NCBI GenBank assembly: GCA_031841125.1
Contig: CM063106.1
Location: 39,056,001 to 39,120,000 of the forward strand
Origin: Acanthococcus lagerstroemiae
Taxonomy: Eukaryota; Arthropoda; Insecta; Hemiptera; Eriococcidae
DNA: 64,000 bases
Direction of reading: 5' to 3'
The translations under genes were made by a program, and so were the position numbers. Below, piece after piece: positions 11,478-23,451 of this stretch (its first letter is position 1; each line of letters starts with the position of its first letter). Below the pieces are notes generated by a model. It was not told the origin of the DNA, made no database searches, and saw only the letters and a program-made list of their open reading frames with translations.

Positions 11478-12391
11478 GTAGGGGTGATCGGGATAAGTTG
11501 TCTCAGCCTCCATGTCACCCGTGTAAGATGTGCTTTTTTGAATCTGATGACGCCACGCTACTCCTTAGTGTACCAACACTTCATCCATACTTGATAGACC
11601 TAGTGATTATGGAACCGACCAATTTGTAGTGGTTTGATGTTTCGATAACACAAAATTCATCAAAAATGCATGGCTTATAAACAAGAAGTTCACTCTCATG
11701 AGTGTAATATATTGTACTGGCAAAAATCTAATACTGCGTGGTAAGTAGAATTTCTTCAGCGATCTTTGGGTATACTATAACCTAAAATTACGTTTATCCC
11801 CCCCAAAATTGTACTTTCTAAACCCTCTCAATCCGGGGCAAGTTGTCCTACTACAAAAATGATCAATTAGTACGAATTTTGTTACAAGTTTATAGTACAT
11901 GATACGAAAATACGTTCATAAAATATTTCCGCACATTTTCAGCGCAAGACTTACCTTACCATGTATGACAACTTTCCCGGGTATAGGGCAAGTTGTTACA
12001 AAAAAAGTAGCCGCGCTTAAAAATGTTTGGGGCCAACCGTATGGAATTTTTTTATACGCCATTTTATAGCCAAGGGTTGTAGCTGCAATTTGAGCCTACT
12101 TTGAAGTTTTTCGGTCCAATAGTTTCTGCACATTTTTAGCACAAGACAGTTTACTCCATCGTGTGACAACTTACCCGGGTATGGAGCAAGGTGTCACAAG
12201 AAAAGTAGCCGCCTTCAAAAATGTTTGAGGCCAACCACATGAAAACTTTTTGTTTTTTTATACGCCATTTTGTAGCCAAGGGTTGTAGCTACAATTTGAG
12301 CCTAATCTGAACTTTTTCAGTCCAATGGTTTTTTTCCTTCAAAATTTCAAAATTTTTAAAAATTGTGACAACTAACCCCGGTCTTCCCTAC
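11478..12391. mobile_element. TIR element, about 914 bp, with internal tandem units
   Basis: The left end GTAGGGGTGATCGGGATAAG and the complement of the right end GTAGGGAAGACCGGGGTTAG match in most positions and both continue into AGTTGTC. Inside, a unit of about 197 bp is repeated (11931-12127 and 12128-12330), each with ACCCGGGTATnGnGCAAG, AAAAGTAGCCGC and TAGCCAAGGGTTGTAGCT. The GGCAAGTTGT-like motif of the ends also recurs inside. No coding frame. The class is unassigned, and the target duplication is unclear. Confidence 0.75.
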
Positions 12392-12745
12392 TTACCACAG
12401 TGATTACGTTCATACTACATGCACTTTCTCTAGTTTTCATTCTACAAATTCAAATTTGAAGCAAATATTAGTGAATACAATTTATACCAAAACAAAGTTA
12501 CCAACTCCGTTTTTCAGAAAAAACAAACTTCTTTCAATAAAATAGCCAACTTTTTCTTGAAAAAGCAAACTCGTGTGAACGAACTCGGAACTTGCTTTAC
12601 TCGTTCCTCGCAATCATGTTTCGGATGAAGAATATTTTCCTTTCCTCTAATATTCTTTAATTGCACTCGCATTAAGTAAAATAATAATTTGCTGACTAAT
12701 ATCAGTTTGATACTTCAAACACATTCGTACCTCAACCTGATGTTG

Positions 12746-13135
12746 TCAAAATTCTACTGGCTCATAGGACCACGCTCTCAACTTAGTTTAAATAATAAAA
12801 GGCTTATTTACTCCTCCATTTTCCGTACATCTCGGAGCTACGGAGCGGAAATCTGAGACACGGCGGCGAAATCAAACATCGAAATCATGGAAAGATTTCA
12901 GAATAAATTTATGTGAACGATCACGGGCTGTCCATGGTATGTCAGCAATTCACAACTACGCTGCGATCTCAACTTCGAAACAGTCAGCCAAATAATTCGT
13001 AGTCAAGCAACCAGTTACGCTAAACGACTTCATCAACATCCCAACATAGAAGCCATCGCCCTACATGATGCCTCAGATGTCACACGAAGACTTCGTAGGA
13101 GATGTGGTGCTCTCCACCGCGATCGACTTTTTTAA
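12746..13135 (+). pseudogene. jockey-like LINE, C-terminal end of the ORF2 relic
   Basis: One frame reads through the C-terminal region of a jockey-clade reverse-transcriptase polyprotein. It has SKFYWLIGPRSQLSLNNK, then SYGAEI, then SNIEIMERFQNKFM, GCPWYVSN, SYAKRLHQHPNIEAIAL and a terminal DVTRRLRRR before TAA at 13133-13135. The motifs GPRSxLSLxNK, the xxRFQNK motif and the PWYVSN motif are characteristic of jockey-family proteins, as I know them. Two in-frame TGA stops, at 12854-12856 (a Trp position) and 12914-12916, show it is dead. Only about 130 codons remain, so it is a typical 5'-truncated copy. It lies antisense to GluCl. Confidence 0.88.
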
Positions 13136-13879
13136 GGTTCCCGAATTCTTTTGTAAATAGTTTTTTACTGTATATTTGTTACCTGTCCTGCCAAGCCAGT
13201 TTTCCTACGAACACCTGTGCCTTCTACCTGTACAACATCTCTACACCGAATTGCTTCTTTCTTTCTTTTCCAAGAATCTTTTCCTTTTTCCTTTCTTTTC
13301 CTCACGCTATTCTTCCATCCTCGTATTTTTTAAACCTAATTGTCCGGCTAGGCAGTGACTCGATGTTCGTGAATCAATCGTCTTTTACAGTCTTCTTCTG
13401 GAATCGTTTTTTGAAGTCATCTCATACTCTCGCAGTGTAAATATACTCGTACTCTTCTGAACACGCCAACAAAAACTTCTTTCTTTTTTTTTTAATTGTG
13501 ATAACTCGCTCGTGTTGTAGCCTCCAAAGCGCTACAGAGACATCGACTCGATCTGCTAAACTAATCATTATTATCCTTAAACGATTTATTTTACTCTTTC
13601 ATCTAACTGAGTCCCATTGTATTTGTTAGTAACCGTCAATAACTTTTGCACATTCGATTTCTTAAGATTGATACATTTAATAATGTAGTTACTCAATATA
13701 CACTTGAAAAAAAAAAATCGTACAGTAGTACCTATTTTTTTATAACTCAATTGAAATTTGGAAAATAGCAAACTCCTGCTTCACTCTGGGAAACCGCAAA
13801 CTTGACCTCAAAAAAGCATGGTAACCCTATACCTAAATTCAGCCACCTTGTAACAATGAAATATTAAGTCTGGATTCAA

Positions 13880-14047
13880 GACAATAATAATATAATTTAA
13901 AACTATGGGGCTTTGCCCCCCGGCCACTTCGCGGCCCCCGCCGTCACTCGCTTCGCTCGTGTCGGCCTCCAGTATCCCTCATAATCTAGCGCCCTGGGCA
14001 CGTGTCTATGTTGCCTATATACCTATATGTAAATACGGCCCTGGACG
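13880..14047 (-). mobile_element. end of a hAT-like element (CAGGGCCGTATTTACATATA type)
   Basis: Read on the minus strand from about 14047, this begins CCAGGGCCGTATTTACATAT, runs through GCCTATATACC-like words and GCCCAGGGCGCTAGATTATG, and reaches a very GC-rich hairpin region (13906-13975, GGGGCTTTGCCCCCC and CGAGCGAAGCGAGTG). I recall this arrangement from hAT-like repeats of many animals, where a CAGGGCCGnATTTA end is followed by a GGGCGC block. No matching second end was found. Confidence 0.5.
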
Positions 14048-14139
14048 TCATAGCAACATAAGTGTATCTTACCCTACATAAAAAATTTCCATGGAAATTA
14101 TATGAAAACAACGCGGCGCTAAACCATCCAGGAGCTCTC

Positions 14140-14775
14140 TCCTCCACCAAGAACCCACCCTGGGGTGGGCTACTGGGCTACCCTCTGCCAATCCCCACCA
14201 CAGCTGTCTTCCTCCATCACAGTCATTTTTCCTCACCATGGTCCTCCTCGCCCACAGCGACGCCCTTTCTCACCACCTTGGCCGTCTTCCCTCTTCAGGA
14301 GCATTGACCTCCACCGAGAAGCACTCCGGGGTAGGGTACCGCTGGTGAATCGTGAAATTAAGGTACAGGGGAAGCGAATTCATACCCACGGAGGGGAAGG
14401 AGGAGGTGGCTTTTCCTGTTTAGTATATAGAAAGCCCTCCTCCACCACAACTACTCCGCGTCCGTCATCGTGAACTTCCTCCCCCAAGCTCCCTCCTCCA
14501 CCATGAACCCTCTTCCAAGAGTAGGCTACCCCTGGAGAAATGAGCAATTAAGGGCAAGGTAGGCAACCTGCAGTGGGTTTTTCTCCCGGAGGCGGTGGCG
14601 GTGGCGGCGGATTTTACTAAGCTCCCTCTTCCACCATGAACCCCCTCCCAAGAGTAGGCTACCCTCGAGGAAATAAGCAATCAAGGGGCAGGGTAGGCAA
14701 CCCGCAGTGAATTTTTTTCTCCCGGTGGTGGTGGCGGTGGTGATGCGGCGGATTTTACTTTTTAGTATATAGAGA
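14140..14775. repeat. GC-rich minisatellite with CTCCACCATGAACC units
   Basis: The clearest pair of units is 14489-14621 and 14622-14757, both starting CTCCCTC(C/T)TCCACCATGAA and ending GGCGGATTTTACT. Older, diverged units lie at 14140-14480. TTTAGTATATAGA occurs at about 14419 and again at 14761, bracketing the newer units. Runs of GGTGGCGGTGG make some frames look protein-like, but they are products of the repeat. A reversed relative lies at 20170-20460. Confidence 0.75.
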
Positions 14776-15264
14776 GATTACGGAAATTCAGAACATGGAA
14801 AAGACGTACCTGCTAGAATCATAGATGATTATTAAAAAAATTTAAGATTCTGATCCAAAAATAAGGTTTTTCGGACATTTTCAGGAAGAATACGCGTTCG
14901 TCTCTTATTATAGTATATTCTGCGGCTGACCATTCGCACTAAAATTCCTTTTCCCACAAGTAAATTCAAAAATATCGATATCATTTAGATATTAGAGTTT
15001 TATATCGATATTCCCGGTTTTGAGCGAATATCGATGTTTTAACATCACTAGTTAAAACTAAAGCGTCTCTCTCGTGACCCACATCGCTACAAGAGGTGCG
15101 ATGGTGCAAATAGAAATTCAGACGAATTAGTGCCACTTGAGTTACAGGTGAAATATACTCAATGGAGTAATGAAGCATAATTATTGAGGAGGGTGAAACC
15201 GTTGTTATTTTCTAGGACCATTCCATACCTATGTACATAGATACTTCGATGGATGGATGGTGCT

Positions 15265-15549
15265 CAGGGACATATTGAAGAGTTTTTCTTGGGAGAGCAA
15301 AAATTGTAAAAGTCCCAACTGACTCAACTCAAAATTCCCAGGTATCAAAGCAAGAAAAAAAGTTGTGACATTTTGGATATTTCCAACTTCTCAACTCAAT
15401 TCCCAATATCAAAGCAAAACAAAATCTATTGATTCTTTGGATTTTCCAAACTCCGCCTGACTGAAATGTTAAAATTTTCCCAACTGCAGAGTGAAAAATT
15501 CCTACAGGGGGGAGGTAAGTTGCCCCCTCCCCCTATCGGTACGTCCCTG
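15265..15549. mobile_element. hAT-type MITE family B, copy 1 (285 bp)
   Basis: Ends CAGGGACATA and TACGTCCCTG, flanked by exact copies of ATGGTGCT at 15257-15264 and 15550-15557. The interior has AAAATTCCCAGGTATCAAAG and a related second copy further in, with CAACTGACTCAACTCA words, and it ends with a C-rich CCCCCTCCCC block. It is the same family as 25995-26350. No open frame; the element is non-autonomous. Confidence 0.92.
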
Positions 15550-15982
15550 ATGGTGCTACTTGGAAAATATACCTATATATAAAATTGATGATCAGGCTGC
15601 GACTTGAAAATGTGTGCCATGCTAAGTGATTTATATACTTGGGTAAAACGTCTAGGTATTTAGGAGTCTTTTACTTACAATTATATCTACTTATAACAGA
15701 AGATATATTCGAATTACAAACGCTCAGTGTAAAAAAGTTGAAAAATAAATTACCTACTATATGACGCTACTAGTGTAGTAGTTAAAAGTGATTGGGGGGG
15801 GGGTCCCTCAGAAAAAACGTGAGCCTCCTAGTCAAAGCGGGAAATTAGCCGAGGGTCCTCAACAGTTATTATGAAACTGATGTAGCTCATTCAATGCATG
15901 ACCTGAAAAATAAGACAAAACCTTCTTAGTCGTCAAAACTCAATTTTGTTTTTTACGTCTTTTCAGATTTTCCCGTAACATT

Positions 15983-16512
15983 GCGCCAAACTGCATTAAG
16001 ATAGTTGAAAAGCAATTGTGCTTGTTTTTGATGATCAATTAAAGCAAACTGATATGGGAAAATGTGGTAGATTTTCTGACCAGACAATGAATTAATTAGT
16101 TTCACTACACTTCCTGTAGCATTGACTGAAATACGTGATATTTTACATTATTTACAATACATTCGATGTGTACTGATTTCTGCAGGTGACCAGTAATGCA
16201 GGAAGAATCTATCATATCCAAAGTCTCCAAGTACGCTATAGTAGTGGTCGGTTTCTTTCAATATGGAAAAAGCAATGATATGGTCTTCATAAACTTGTAG
16301 TTGTTGTTTTTTTATTAGGCTTCATGACGCATAAAGCATTCATCGTTGGTAAATGACTTGACTGTGAATCATCATATCCCATTAAATCATTAGCCTGATT
16401 CTTATGTGTATCAGACGCTGACCGTTTTAGTCCATTCATCTCATTGATGAACTCCGATTTCTTCAGACCCAAAATTCGACTTGCGCCAAACTGCATTAAA
16501 ATAGTAGAAAAG
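15983..16512 (-). other. 29-bp direct duplication bracketing an unassigned 69-codon frame
   Basis: GCGCCAAACTGCATTAA, then ATAGT and GAAAAG, occurs at about 15983-16012 and again at 16480-16509. On the minus strand both copies read as a possible 3' splice site: a pyrimidine-containing tract, TTAATGCAG, then TTTGGCGCAA. The right copy leads into a minus frame at 16287-16496 with a protein-like composition (FGASRILGLKKSEF, then SASDTHKNQANDLMGYDD). I do not recognise the product. This may be a duplicated exon boundary, a fragment of a processed gene, or coincidence. Confidence 0.35.
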
Positions 16513-17071
16513 GTTGTAAGTCGAGGCTAGACTTCTTTACACTGTAAAACAGCTCAAAGTGGTATCCTTGCAATTTGGGATAAAACTGAAACGGAGCAAA
16601 ATATTTGCCTTATTTACCGTTCAGGCCAATGGATGAGAAACTTTAATTTCATAAAAACTGTGTGAGGCGTAATGCAGCCGGTAGTATCATCATGAATTCA
16701 AAAGCACAATTTTGACATGATTGAGCAGGCGATTTAATTTTGGTCAAAGTCTACACAACATCCTAAATTTCCACGTTCATTCGAACAAAAATTTTTTGCG
16801 AAGATAGCAGTTGCGTGATGACCACACTAATTAATAAATTCGTGCCCAAAAATTAGTTATGTAAATAGGTAGGTCTGGATACGTACGAAACAAACCGGAA
16901 AAATAATTGAACTAATTAACAAGCAAAGAAACAACTTTTCTAGCGCATTCCCTTATTGCTTACATATGTTTTACCTTACTCCTTTATTTTCAGGCGAATT
17001 TGATACATATCCTGCTATAAAACAAAGACCCTTCTCTCGACGGGAAGAATGGCTGCGAGATTATGGATCGC

Positions 17072-17480
17072 AGCACAAACCAGCATAAACGGAGCACAAA
17101 CGATTGCATCCATTCTTCTCTTTTCAATCCTTTGTCTAACCCCTTTTTCGAAAACCATTTCTTCAACACCCCCAAAAAAAACCTCAACATCTTGGTAACG
17201 GAGCAGCACAAACGACGGGGTTTTCAGCACAGACCAGCACAAACGTAGCACAAACGATTGCCACCGTTTTCGATCCCCTAGGTGAAAGTGGGGGTGCTTC
17301 CATTTCTACAGCACCAGCAAAAGTTTTCTCAAATATCTCAGGACGGGAGGCAGCATAAGCAACGGGGACTTCAGCTAATACAAACGTAGCACAAATGAAT
17401 GGCATACATTTCAAGTCCAACGGCGTGGGTGGGGGTGCCGAGGAAATGCACCTGAAATTTGATTACATCATAATCATAAG
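17072..17480. repeat. three diverged tandem units of about 150 bp
   Basis: The phrase CAAACGTAGCACAAACGATT and its variants start units near 17072, 17228 and 17374. Each is followed by a stretch with CCACC or GGGGGTG words. The minus-strand frames with repeated FVLVCA-like words come from this repetition and are not taken as genes. Confidence 0.6.
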
Positions 17481-17499
17481 CACCAGCATCGTATTTTTC

Positions 17500-19770
17500 A
17501 CGGCGATTCGTAGGCAACTTAACTAACTCGTTCGTCTTACGGCAAATCAAGTAGGCAATTGTACTCACACTTATATATGACCATTCGGAATTACGAATGT
17601 TCATCTTGATCTACAAGATGGAATACTGATCTTAAACATTTCATTTTTTCGCAATATTTTCACGAGGCATAGTTAGTTAATTCGTGTGCCTGTGTCATAA
17701 GGGAATCGCTAAAATGTTATATTTCTGAAACCGAGCAGAAAATGAGGAACACATTATTTTTCGATTTGATTCTCGACGTCACAAAATTGTGTTTCGGATC
17801 ACCATTGTGCCGCATTTTCTCGCCAATTTTCAGGTCTCGAAGTGAAATAGTGGGTGACAGGCACGATAAAGGCTGATAACTTCACGAATTATCTACTCCG
17901 GCAGGGATTCGAAGATGGATTGCCAAAACGTAATTAATATTTTCCGTTCGAAGAAACTCCTCAACTTCGAGCGGCTCAGACCGAGCTACGATCAGAAGTT
18001 TCCATCTTTTCGGCGGGAATTGAATTAAATTCGAAATTTTCGTTCTACCAGAACATTTGAATATTATAGCTCGGATTTAGACTGTATAAAGTAAATTGTA
18101 TACAAACAAAATTGATAATAGCGTATCTGGTTAATGGATTAAACGAATCCCTGTTACCAGACGGGTTCCTAGATTTACTGACTCGAGTAGTTCATTGTTC
18201 TCATTTTTTATGGATAGCGCAAAGAGAAATTCAAACCTGCTTTCACTGTGATGTAGGTAGCTGTAGATATTTGTGTAAAATAATCATTCGTTAATGGATT
18301 CTGATTGAAAACGTCAATTTTTGGAAGGAATCATTAATCCCGCAAGCCCGTTTCTTCTTGGCCTAAGAACTGAACAGTATTTGCGAGCGAAGCGAGTAAA
18401 ACTCTTCCAATTTTTCACAGAAGTTTGATGGAAAAATTATATTGTTAACGGTCATTGCGAGGGGTTAATTTGAAACAGCTAGCTCCGTCTCACTGATTAT
18501 AAATTCTAGTGTAAAGGGGTTTCGTAATGGTGACACAAGATTACAATAATAATTATAACAAGATGTTTTCCTAACTATATTCTTAGTACAAAACGAAGTT
18601 GATTGATCCTAAACCACAGATTATTAAAACTGAAACCGTAATTGTGAAAATAATCATAGTTAATTTTGAATTTTGACTTAAATGACCAACTAAGCTACAT
18701 CCACTTTTCAAATGGATGAACTTGCTTGTTTTCATTATTAGATGATGGCTTGATAAAATAGACTGTAATGTTTTGTCATAATGACTGAAGATTTAGCTCA
18801 GTCTGTCATTTGAGTCAAAAAATCAAAACTGATTATAGTTGTTTTCACAATTAGGGTTTCAATTTTTCAGTCGTCGAAGCTTCTTCATGGTCATTCACAA
18901 AGGCTTATTCACGCCAGAATATTCAAGATCACTGATCACCACAGAACCATGATATTGAATGAAACGAAGTTATATCACTTTTAACGATCAGTTAGTCTGG
19001 AAAAGTCTCAATGCAAATAGCTATCGACCTTCACTTGACAAAAATATAAGTATGGCGATTATAGGCCACCCCGTTATTCGGGTTACGACGAGCCTACAGT
19101 TTTAATCTCGGGGGGATTAACTGCGAGCATGCTGGCCAACTTGATCGTAAGAATTAGGTTGATAGGTATAGTTCACTATTTTACTAATCCAGAGGGCAGT
19201 CCGGTCCACTATCCGTCCTCCCTTAGTGAATCCTACTCGATTGCCGCGTCGAATATCCACACACCGAGAGAGATAAACCCATTGAAATTAATTAAAAGCG
19301 TTAATCGAAAACCTACGCCATCGCCGAACGACACACATAGGAACGAAGCCAGAATGCCATGCCGAATTTGCCGCCGAATTGTTACATAAATTTTCTGTCC
19401 ATGTTGAACGACTCGACATCTCGATAGGAGCTCGACGTAAGGCAATGCCAGGGTAACCTGGTTGGAAAGCTGGAAAAAGTTTTATCCTGCTTCCGCGAGT
19501 AAGAAGAAACGTCCCACATATGCAATGTAAAAGACGAAATCGTGTTTTGAGTACATCCAGAGACACCGGAAGAATATCATGAATAGTATTTGTGGAGAGA
19601 AAATGAGAATTCTTATGATTGACTTTTTGTTCCCTTTTTTATTCCTATCCCGTTGAAACTCACAAGCAGAGGGAAGAGAGAGAAAGAATGAGAGATAGAA
19701 ACCGAGGGATACGAGCTCAATTTCAAAACCATCGGGAATAGTCTTGCTCTGCGATACAGTGTAAGCTTTT
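17500..19770. other. intron interior, no gene recognised
   Basis: Mostly unique-looking AT-rich DNA. The stretch from 19080 to 19500 is richer in CpG and has no long A/T runs; its minus-strand frame at 19288-19566 has no motif I know. No GluCl exon was found here. Confidence 0.4.
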
Positions 19771-19772
19771 GA

Positions 19773-20144
19773 ATGCAAAAATCTGAACTGGAAATCAAGC
19801 AGGATCTAGGAATGGTACGGTCCTGTTTCTTCTTGGAGGATAAGAAAACCACACCTTCAACAGAGGCTGGAGTTTCAGAAACTATAAACTTTCTGAAGAA
19901 AAGATACCAAAGAAACTACCAATTTTTTTATGTCGTTGAATCCAAATACACGATGGAGATGTTTGAGTCATCAATTCTCTGTGACCCGAATGAGGAATCT
20001 CAATTTATTCCCAATTATTTTGTAATTTCACTAGACACAAGCTTCAAAACAATATTTATGGATATGACACACGTAAATATATGGACTCTCATTTTATTCT
20101 TCGTAAAATTTAGATTTAGAGGGCTTCTGGAAACATTATATTAA
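19773..20144 (+). CDS. unrecognised 123-codon frame
   Basis: An ATG frame with a natural-looking composition (KSELEIKQDLGMV, INFLKKRYQRNYQFF, FIPNYFVISLDTSFK). It stops just before the reversed minisatellite at 20170. I see no zinc finger, catalytic or membrane motif. It may be a fragment of a transposon gene, or chance. There is no splice or operon context to support a host gene. Confidence 0.2.
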   Translation: MQKSELEIKQDLGMVRSCFFLEDKKTTPSTEAGVSETINFLKKRYQRNYQFFYVVESKYTMEMFESSILCDPNEESQFIPNYFVISLDTSFKTIFMDMTHVNIWTLILFFVKFRFRGLLETLY

Positions 20145-20169
20145 CAAGACCTTGGCTGTTATAATAAAA

Positions 20170-20460
20170 ATTTAGAATACAATGAGCTAGTTGGGGGTTG
20201 CCTATCCTGTCCCTTAATTGCTCAATTTTCAGGGGGAAGCCTACCCTCAGGAGGGGGTTCATGGTTAAGGAGGAAGCTTCTGAAGGGGGAGGAGGGCCCC
20301 TGTGGGAGCGTGGAGGCCCTGGGTGGGGCGGGGGGTTACGATGAGTAAGAGGACCCAATGGAGGAGAAAGTCCTTGGTGTGAGAGGGGACCAGGGAGAGA
20401 AATGGCTGTGGTGCGGGAGGGACTGATGATGGGGTGGGGTCTTAAGGGGAAGGGGGCTTA
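20170..20460. repeat. reversed relative of the 14-kb minisatellite
   Basis: Read in reverse complement this contains AACCATGAACCCCCTCCTGA, GGGTAGGCTTCCCC, GAGCAATTAAGGGACAGGAT and AGGCAACCC, in the same order as the units at 14489-14757. The remainder is G-rich (GGGGGAGGAGGG) without clear units. No gene. Confidence 0.65.
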
Positions 20461-20754
20461 GTTTACATCTCAGTTTTTCAATATATTTTTGTTCCATCAT
20501 GCATATAGCGTATTATTTTTTCACTTTCGATTCTTTCTCTATTTTATTTTTTATAATCTTCAATACTGGGTTAAGTTCTACTTTTTATTTGTGGTTGTTT
20601 TTTTTTTCCTTCAAAATTTCAAGTCTTCTTTGTAAGGTTTTGATTTCTTCCTTATTTTAGTAAGTTCATGTGGTATTATTTCTAGGGTTTTCTTTCATCT
20701 CCCCGGTCTCCTTGGTTGCCAAAAATGTTATCTTTGTGTATTTATTTATTTTTA

Positions 20755-21600
20755 TTAAGTTAACTTGGGTTAACGGCCGATCGACGCCTAACTAACCTGC
20801 CCAGCTACCTTCTTCCATCATGTTCTATTTTGGGCCACCTCCATCCATCCTGTATCGACTCTTGCAACTAGCTCGTCACGCCACCATTCTCGGGTTCCCT
20901 CTCTGGCCATGTGACCTGCAAATTAAAATTTTGATTTTTTGATTATTTAACCTGTATCAACCATCTTAGTTTTATTTATAATTTTTTCTTTCCTCAACTT
21001 GTCCTTCAGAGAGGTACCCAGAGTACTGCGTAGCATGGAACATTGTTTTTTTTTTTTTTAATCTTGGGATATTTTTCTTAGTCATGGCCCAGATCTGTGA
21101 CCCGTATGCGAGAACTAGAATCACACAGCGCTGGAGCACCCTTACTTTAGTTAACATCTTCATTTTACCCTTGCATATATGTTTTTAGGCCCAGGCAGCT
21201 TTCCCCAATTATCAATACCTACGCCTATTTCTGTATTCATCTTAATAATATATGTTCTATCGACAGCGACTGGTCAAGATAGGTATACTCCGTGACTTAA
21301 CTTATTGTAAGGTTGTCGGCCTGGATCCCCACTACCGAATCATGCGATGTCATAATTTTTGTTTCTGTGACATTCGTTGTGCACCCTTTCACCGAGCACT
21401 CTCTGGTGAGTTCCAGTATCATTTCTTCCAGTCCCTGTATGCTCCTCCCCAGCAGCACAATGTCGTCCACAAACCTTAGATTATTCAAGTATCCACCATT
21501 CACTTTTAAGCCTTTTTCGTCCCATTTTAAGTTGCGGAACGCCTGCTCTAGCATGGGGTCGCTCTGCTAAACCCCTCTTTGAATCTTAAATTCCCTCCCT
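20755..21600 (-). pseudogene. RTE-like LINE, 3' half relic
   Basis: Reading leftwards from about 21595, the frame gives KFKIQRGV and a decayed QGDP motif (QSDP). It then gives LEQAFRNLKWDEKGLKVNG and the RT catalytic box as NNLRFVDDIVLLGRS (A to V in FADD), then LEEMILELTREC. Further left (21163-20972) is KVRVLQRCVILVLAYGSQIW, and near 20930-20775 is EWWRDELVARVDTGWMEVAQ, ending AGQVRRRSAVNPS and a stop. This order is that of RTE-clade proteins: RT palm, then the Y(G)xQxW region, then the GH-A-R and WRD tail. About eight codons after QGDP are missing, and several frame breaks exist. The 3' end is A/T-rich (TTTATTTATTTTTATT) at 20740-20757. Confidence 0.88.
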
Positions 21601-21609
21601 TTTGGTCGG

Positions 21610-23451
21610 ATGGACCCCCTGTCTTCCCACGGTCATCCACACTATTTTGAAAATGATTTTGCCTGTATTTGAGGTTAAACTGATTAATCGATAACTATTG
21701 ATGAGATTCACCTTCTTTTTATGCATTTAAGCAATTTATTTTCAGTCACGGTCACTCAAAAACTTAAGAATCAGTAAATTATTCCCTGAAAGAAAAAACA
21801 AAGAATTTAGAATTGGAAAATTCTATTATATCGTGAAGGAACAACATTACTGTACGTTTTAATGCAGTTTAAAGCATAGCAGTCAAGATCAGTATATTGG
21901 GCCTTATATTGCGGATCCGGGCCTTATTGGGCTCATCTACATTATGCAGTAAAATTTGTTTTGTTTTTTTTTTCATGAAAAAGTAGTATTATAGACGAAG
22001 AAGTATATTTAGCTTGAGTTTATTATTTTAGCGTATTCATAGCGAATGAGGGGGAGGGGTCATTCATTTTCAGATTTCGATTTTGTTAGACACCCTGTGT
22101 ATGTGTATTGCGAGTTAAGTGTATGATACGGTACTACTAATTGCGGCATCACATGGCACTAATTCGTTTACAAATTTTTTATAACTACAAGTATAAATAT
22201 AATTATTGGCCTTTGAATTAGGGGGAGGTTATTTTGATCATTTCTACCCCCCCCCCCTCCCAGAAAAAAAACAATTGGGGAATTCCCCCCCCCCCCAGCG
22301 ACGCTTATGGTTATTGTGGACATTCTCACTTGCCGGTTTGAAGTTTAAATGGGTGTCTAGTGTCTATGCTACGCCACATGCTATTTTAGGTAAACGAGCT
22401 CTCATTCTCACAATTTCCTTCGCTGAAACGCAAGGAAGGCTACATCGAACCACTACCCACACACAAGGCTACATCGAACCACTACCCACACACCTTCATG
22501 AGCGTGATTATCTCCTGGCCCCTGCCCCCAGCTCTGGCGTCGCTGAATACTCGTAATTATTAAATTCATCATCAGCGGCTGCGAGAAACAGAGAAGAGCT
22601 CGAAACAGTCGCACTTCATGGCTATACAGGTATTCGATATCGAGGATAATTTAACTAGAGATAAAACAAAAGAAGCGGCAATTTTTTCTCATTTAGGCGG
22701 TACAAATTCATTCGACGAATCCGACGGACGGATATCTGCGACTAATCGGATTAACGCCGAATGCGAGGGAAGAAAGAACGATGAGCACCCGAGTTGACAT
22801 CGTTAGCGCTGTGCGAGCTTGCTGTAAAAAAATTGTATTTTACCCTCGCGAATTAGGTGAAATCGGAATAGCACTGGCAGCGAGCCCAATTTTCAGCTTT
22901 CGCCGTCGAAACTACGCCGATAATATTTCCCATTCGGAATATCTACACAAGTGTACTCGAAATCGTGAAAAAGTGCCTTTTTTGTTTTCACCAACTGGCA
23001 CTGAACAGACCGTGTGTGGTGTTTCAGTGCCTCTTCCCCTTCACCTGTCAATACTGTACGGAAATTTGCTTTTTTGTTCAATTCTATTTTGTTTCCGCCA
23101 ATTATCGGAACATCGAGCCACCGTGGAATGCGGTGTCTAGCCGAGAACGTTAATTTGTAAAATCTACGACTACATACATAGGTCAGCATTTGTACGTAGT
23201 AATTAACGCAAATCTAAATAATTACGGGAAAAACGATGGATAGATAGATACAACTAAAATTTCAAACTACTCGGTGTATTGATTTTGGGACGACCATTCG
23301 AACGGAGAATTCATCGAATGGGCCAATGCGTTCGTTATAACGTCTCGTACAAATTAGGGCTTCTAACTACGCAGTCAGGCCAAAAGAAAAGGAAAATTAT
23401 GTAATCGGTATTACACTACGATGAAATCGTATATATTAAAAGTATTCTTAC
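21610..23451. other. intron flank downstream of GluCl exon 3, no gene recognised
   Basis: Contains two long C runs near 22247 and 22282, a 29-bp duplication at 22436-22493 and unique-looking DNA up to the exon 3 donor. I looked on the minus strand for the next GluCl exon, which should start with GAATATAGCGT-like sequence (EYSVQL), and did not find it here. Confidence 0.5.
22436..22493. repeat. exact 29-bp tandem duplication
   Basis: AAGGCTACATCGAACCACTA plus CCCACACAC occurs twice head to tail, at 22436-22464 and 22465-22493, without a difference. It therefore looks recent. Confidence 0.95.

Noticed and set aside
14062..14680. Several overlapping frames on both strands
   Set aside because: They arise from the GC-rich minisatellite units and change with unit phase.
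17015..17420. Two minus-strand frames with FVLVCA-like repeats
   Set aside because: The repeated peptide comes from the 150-bp tandem DNA unit, with no other protein-like features.
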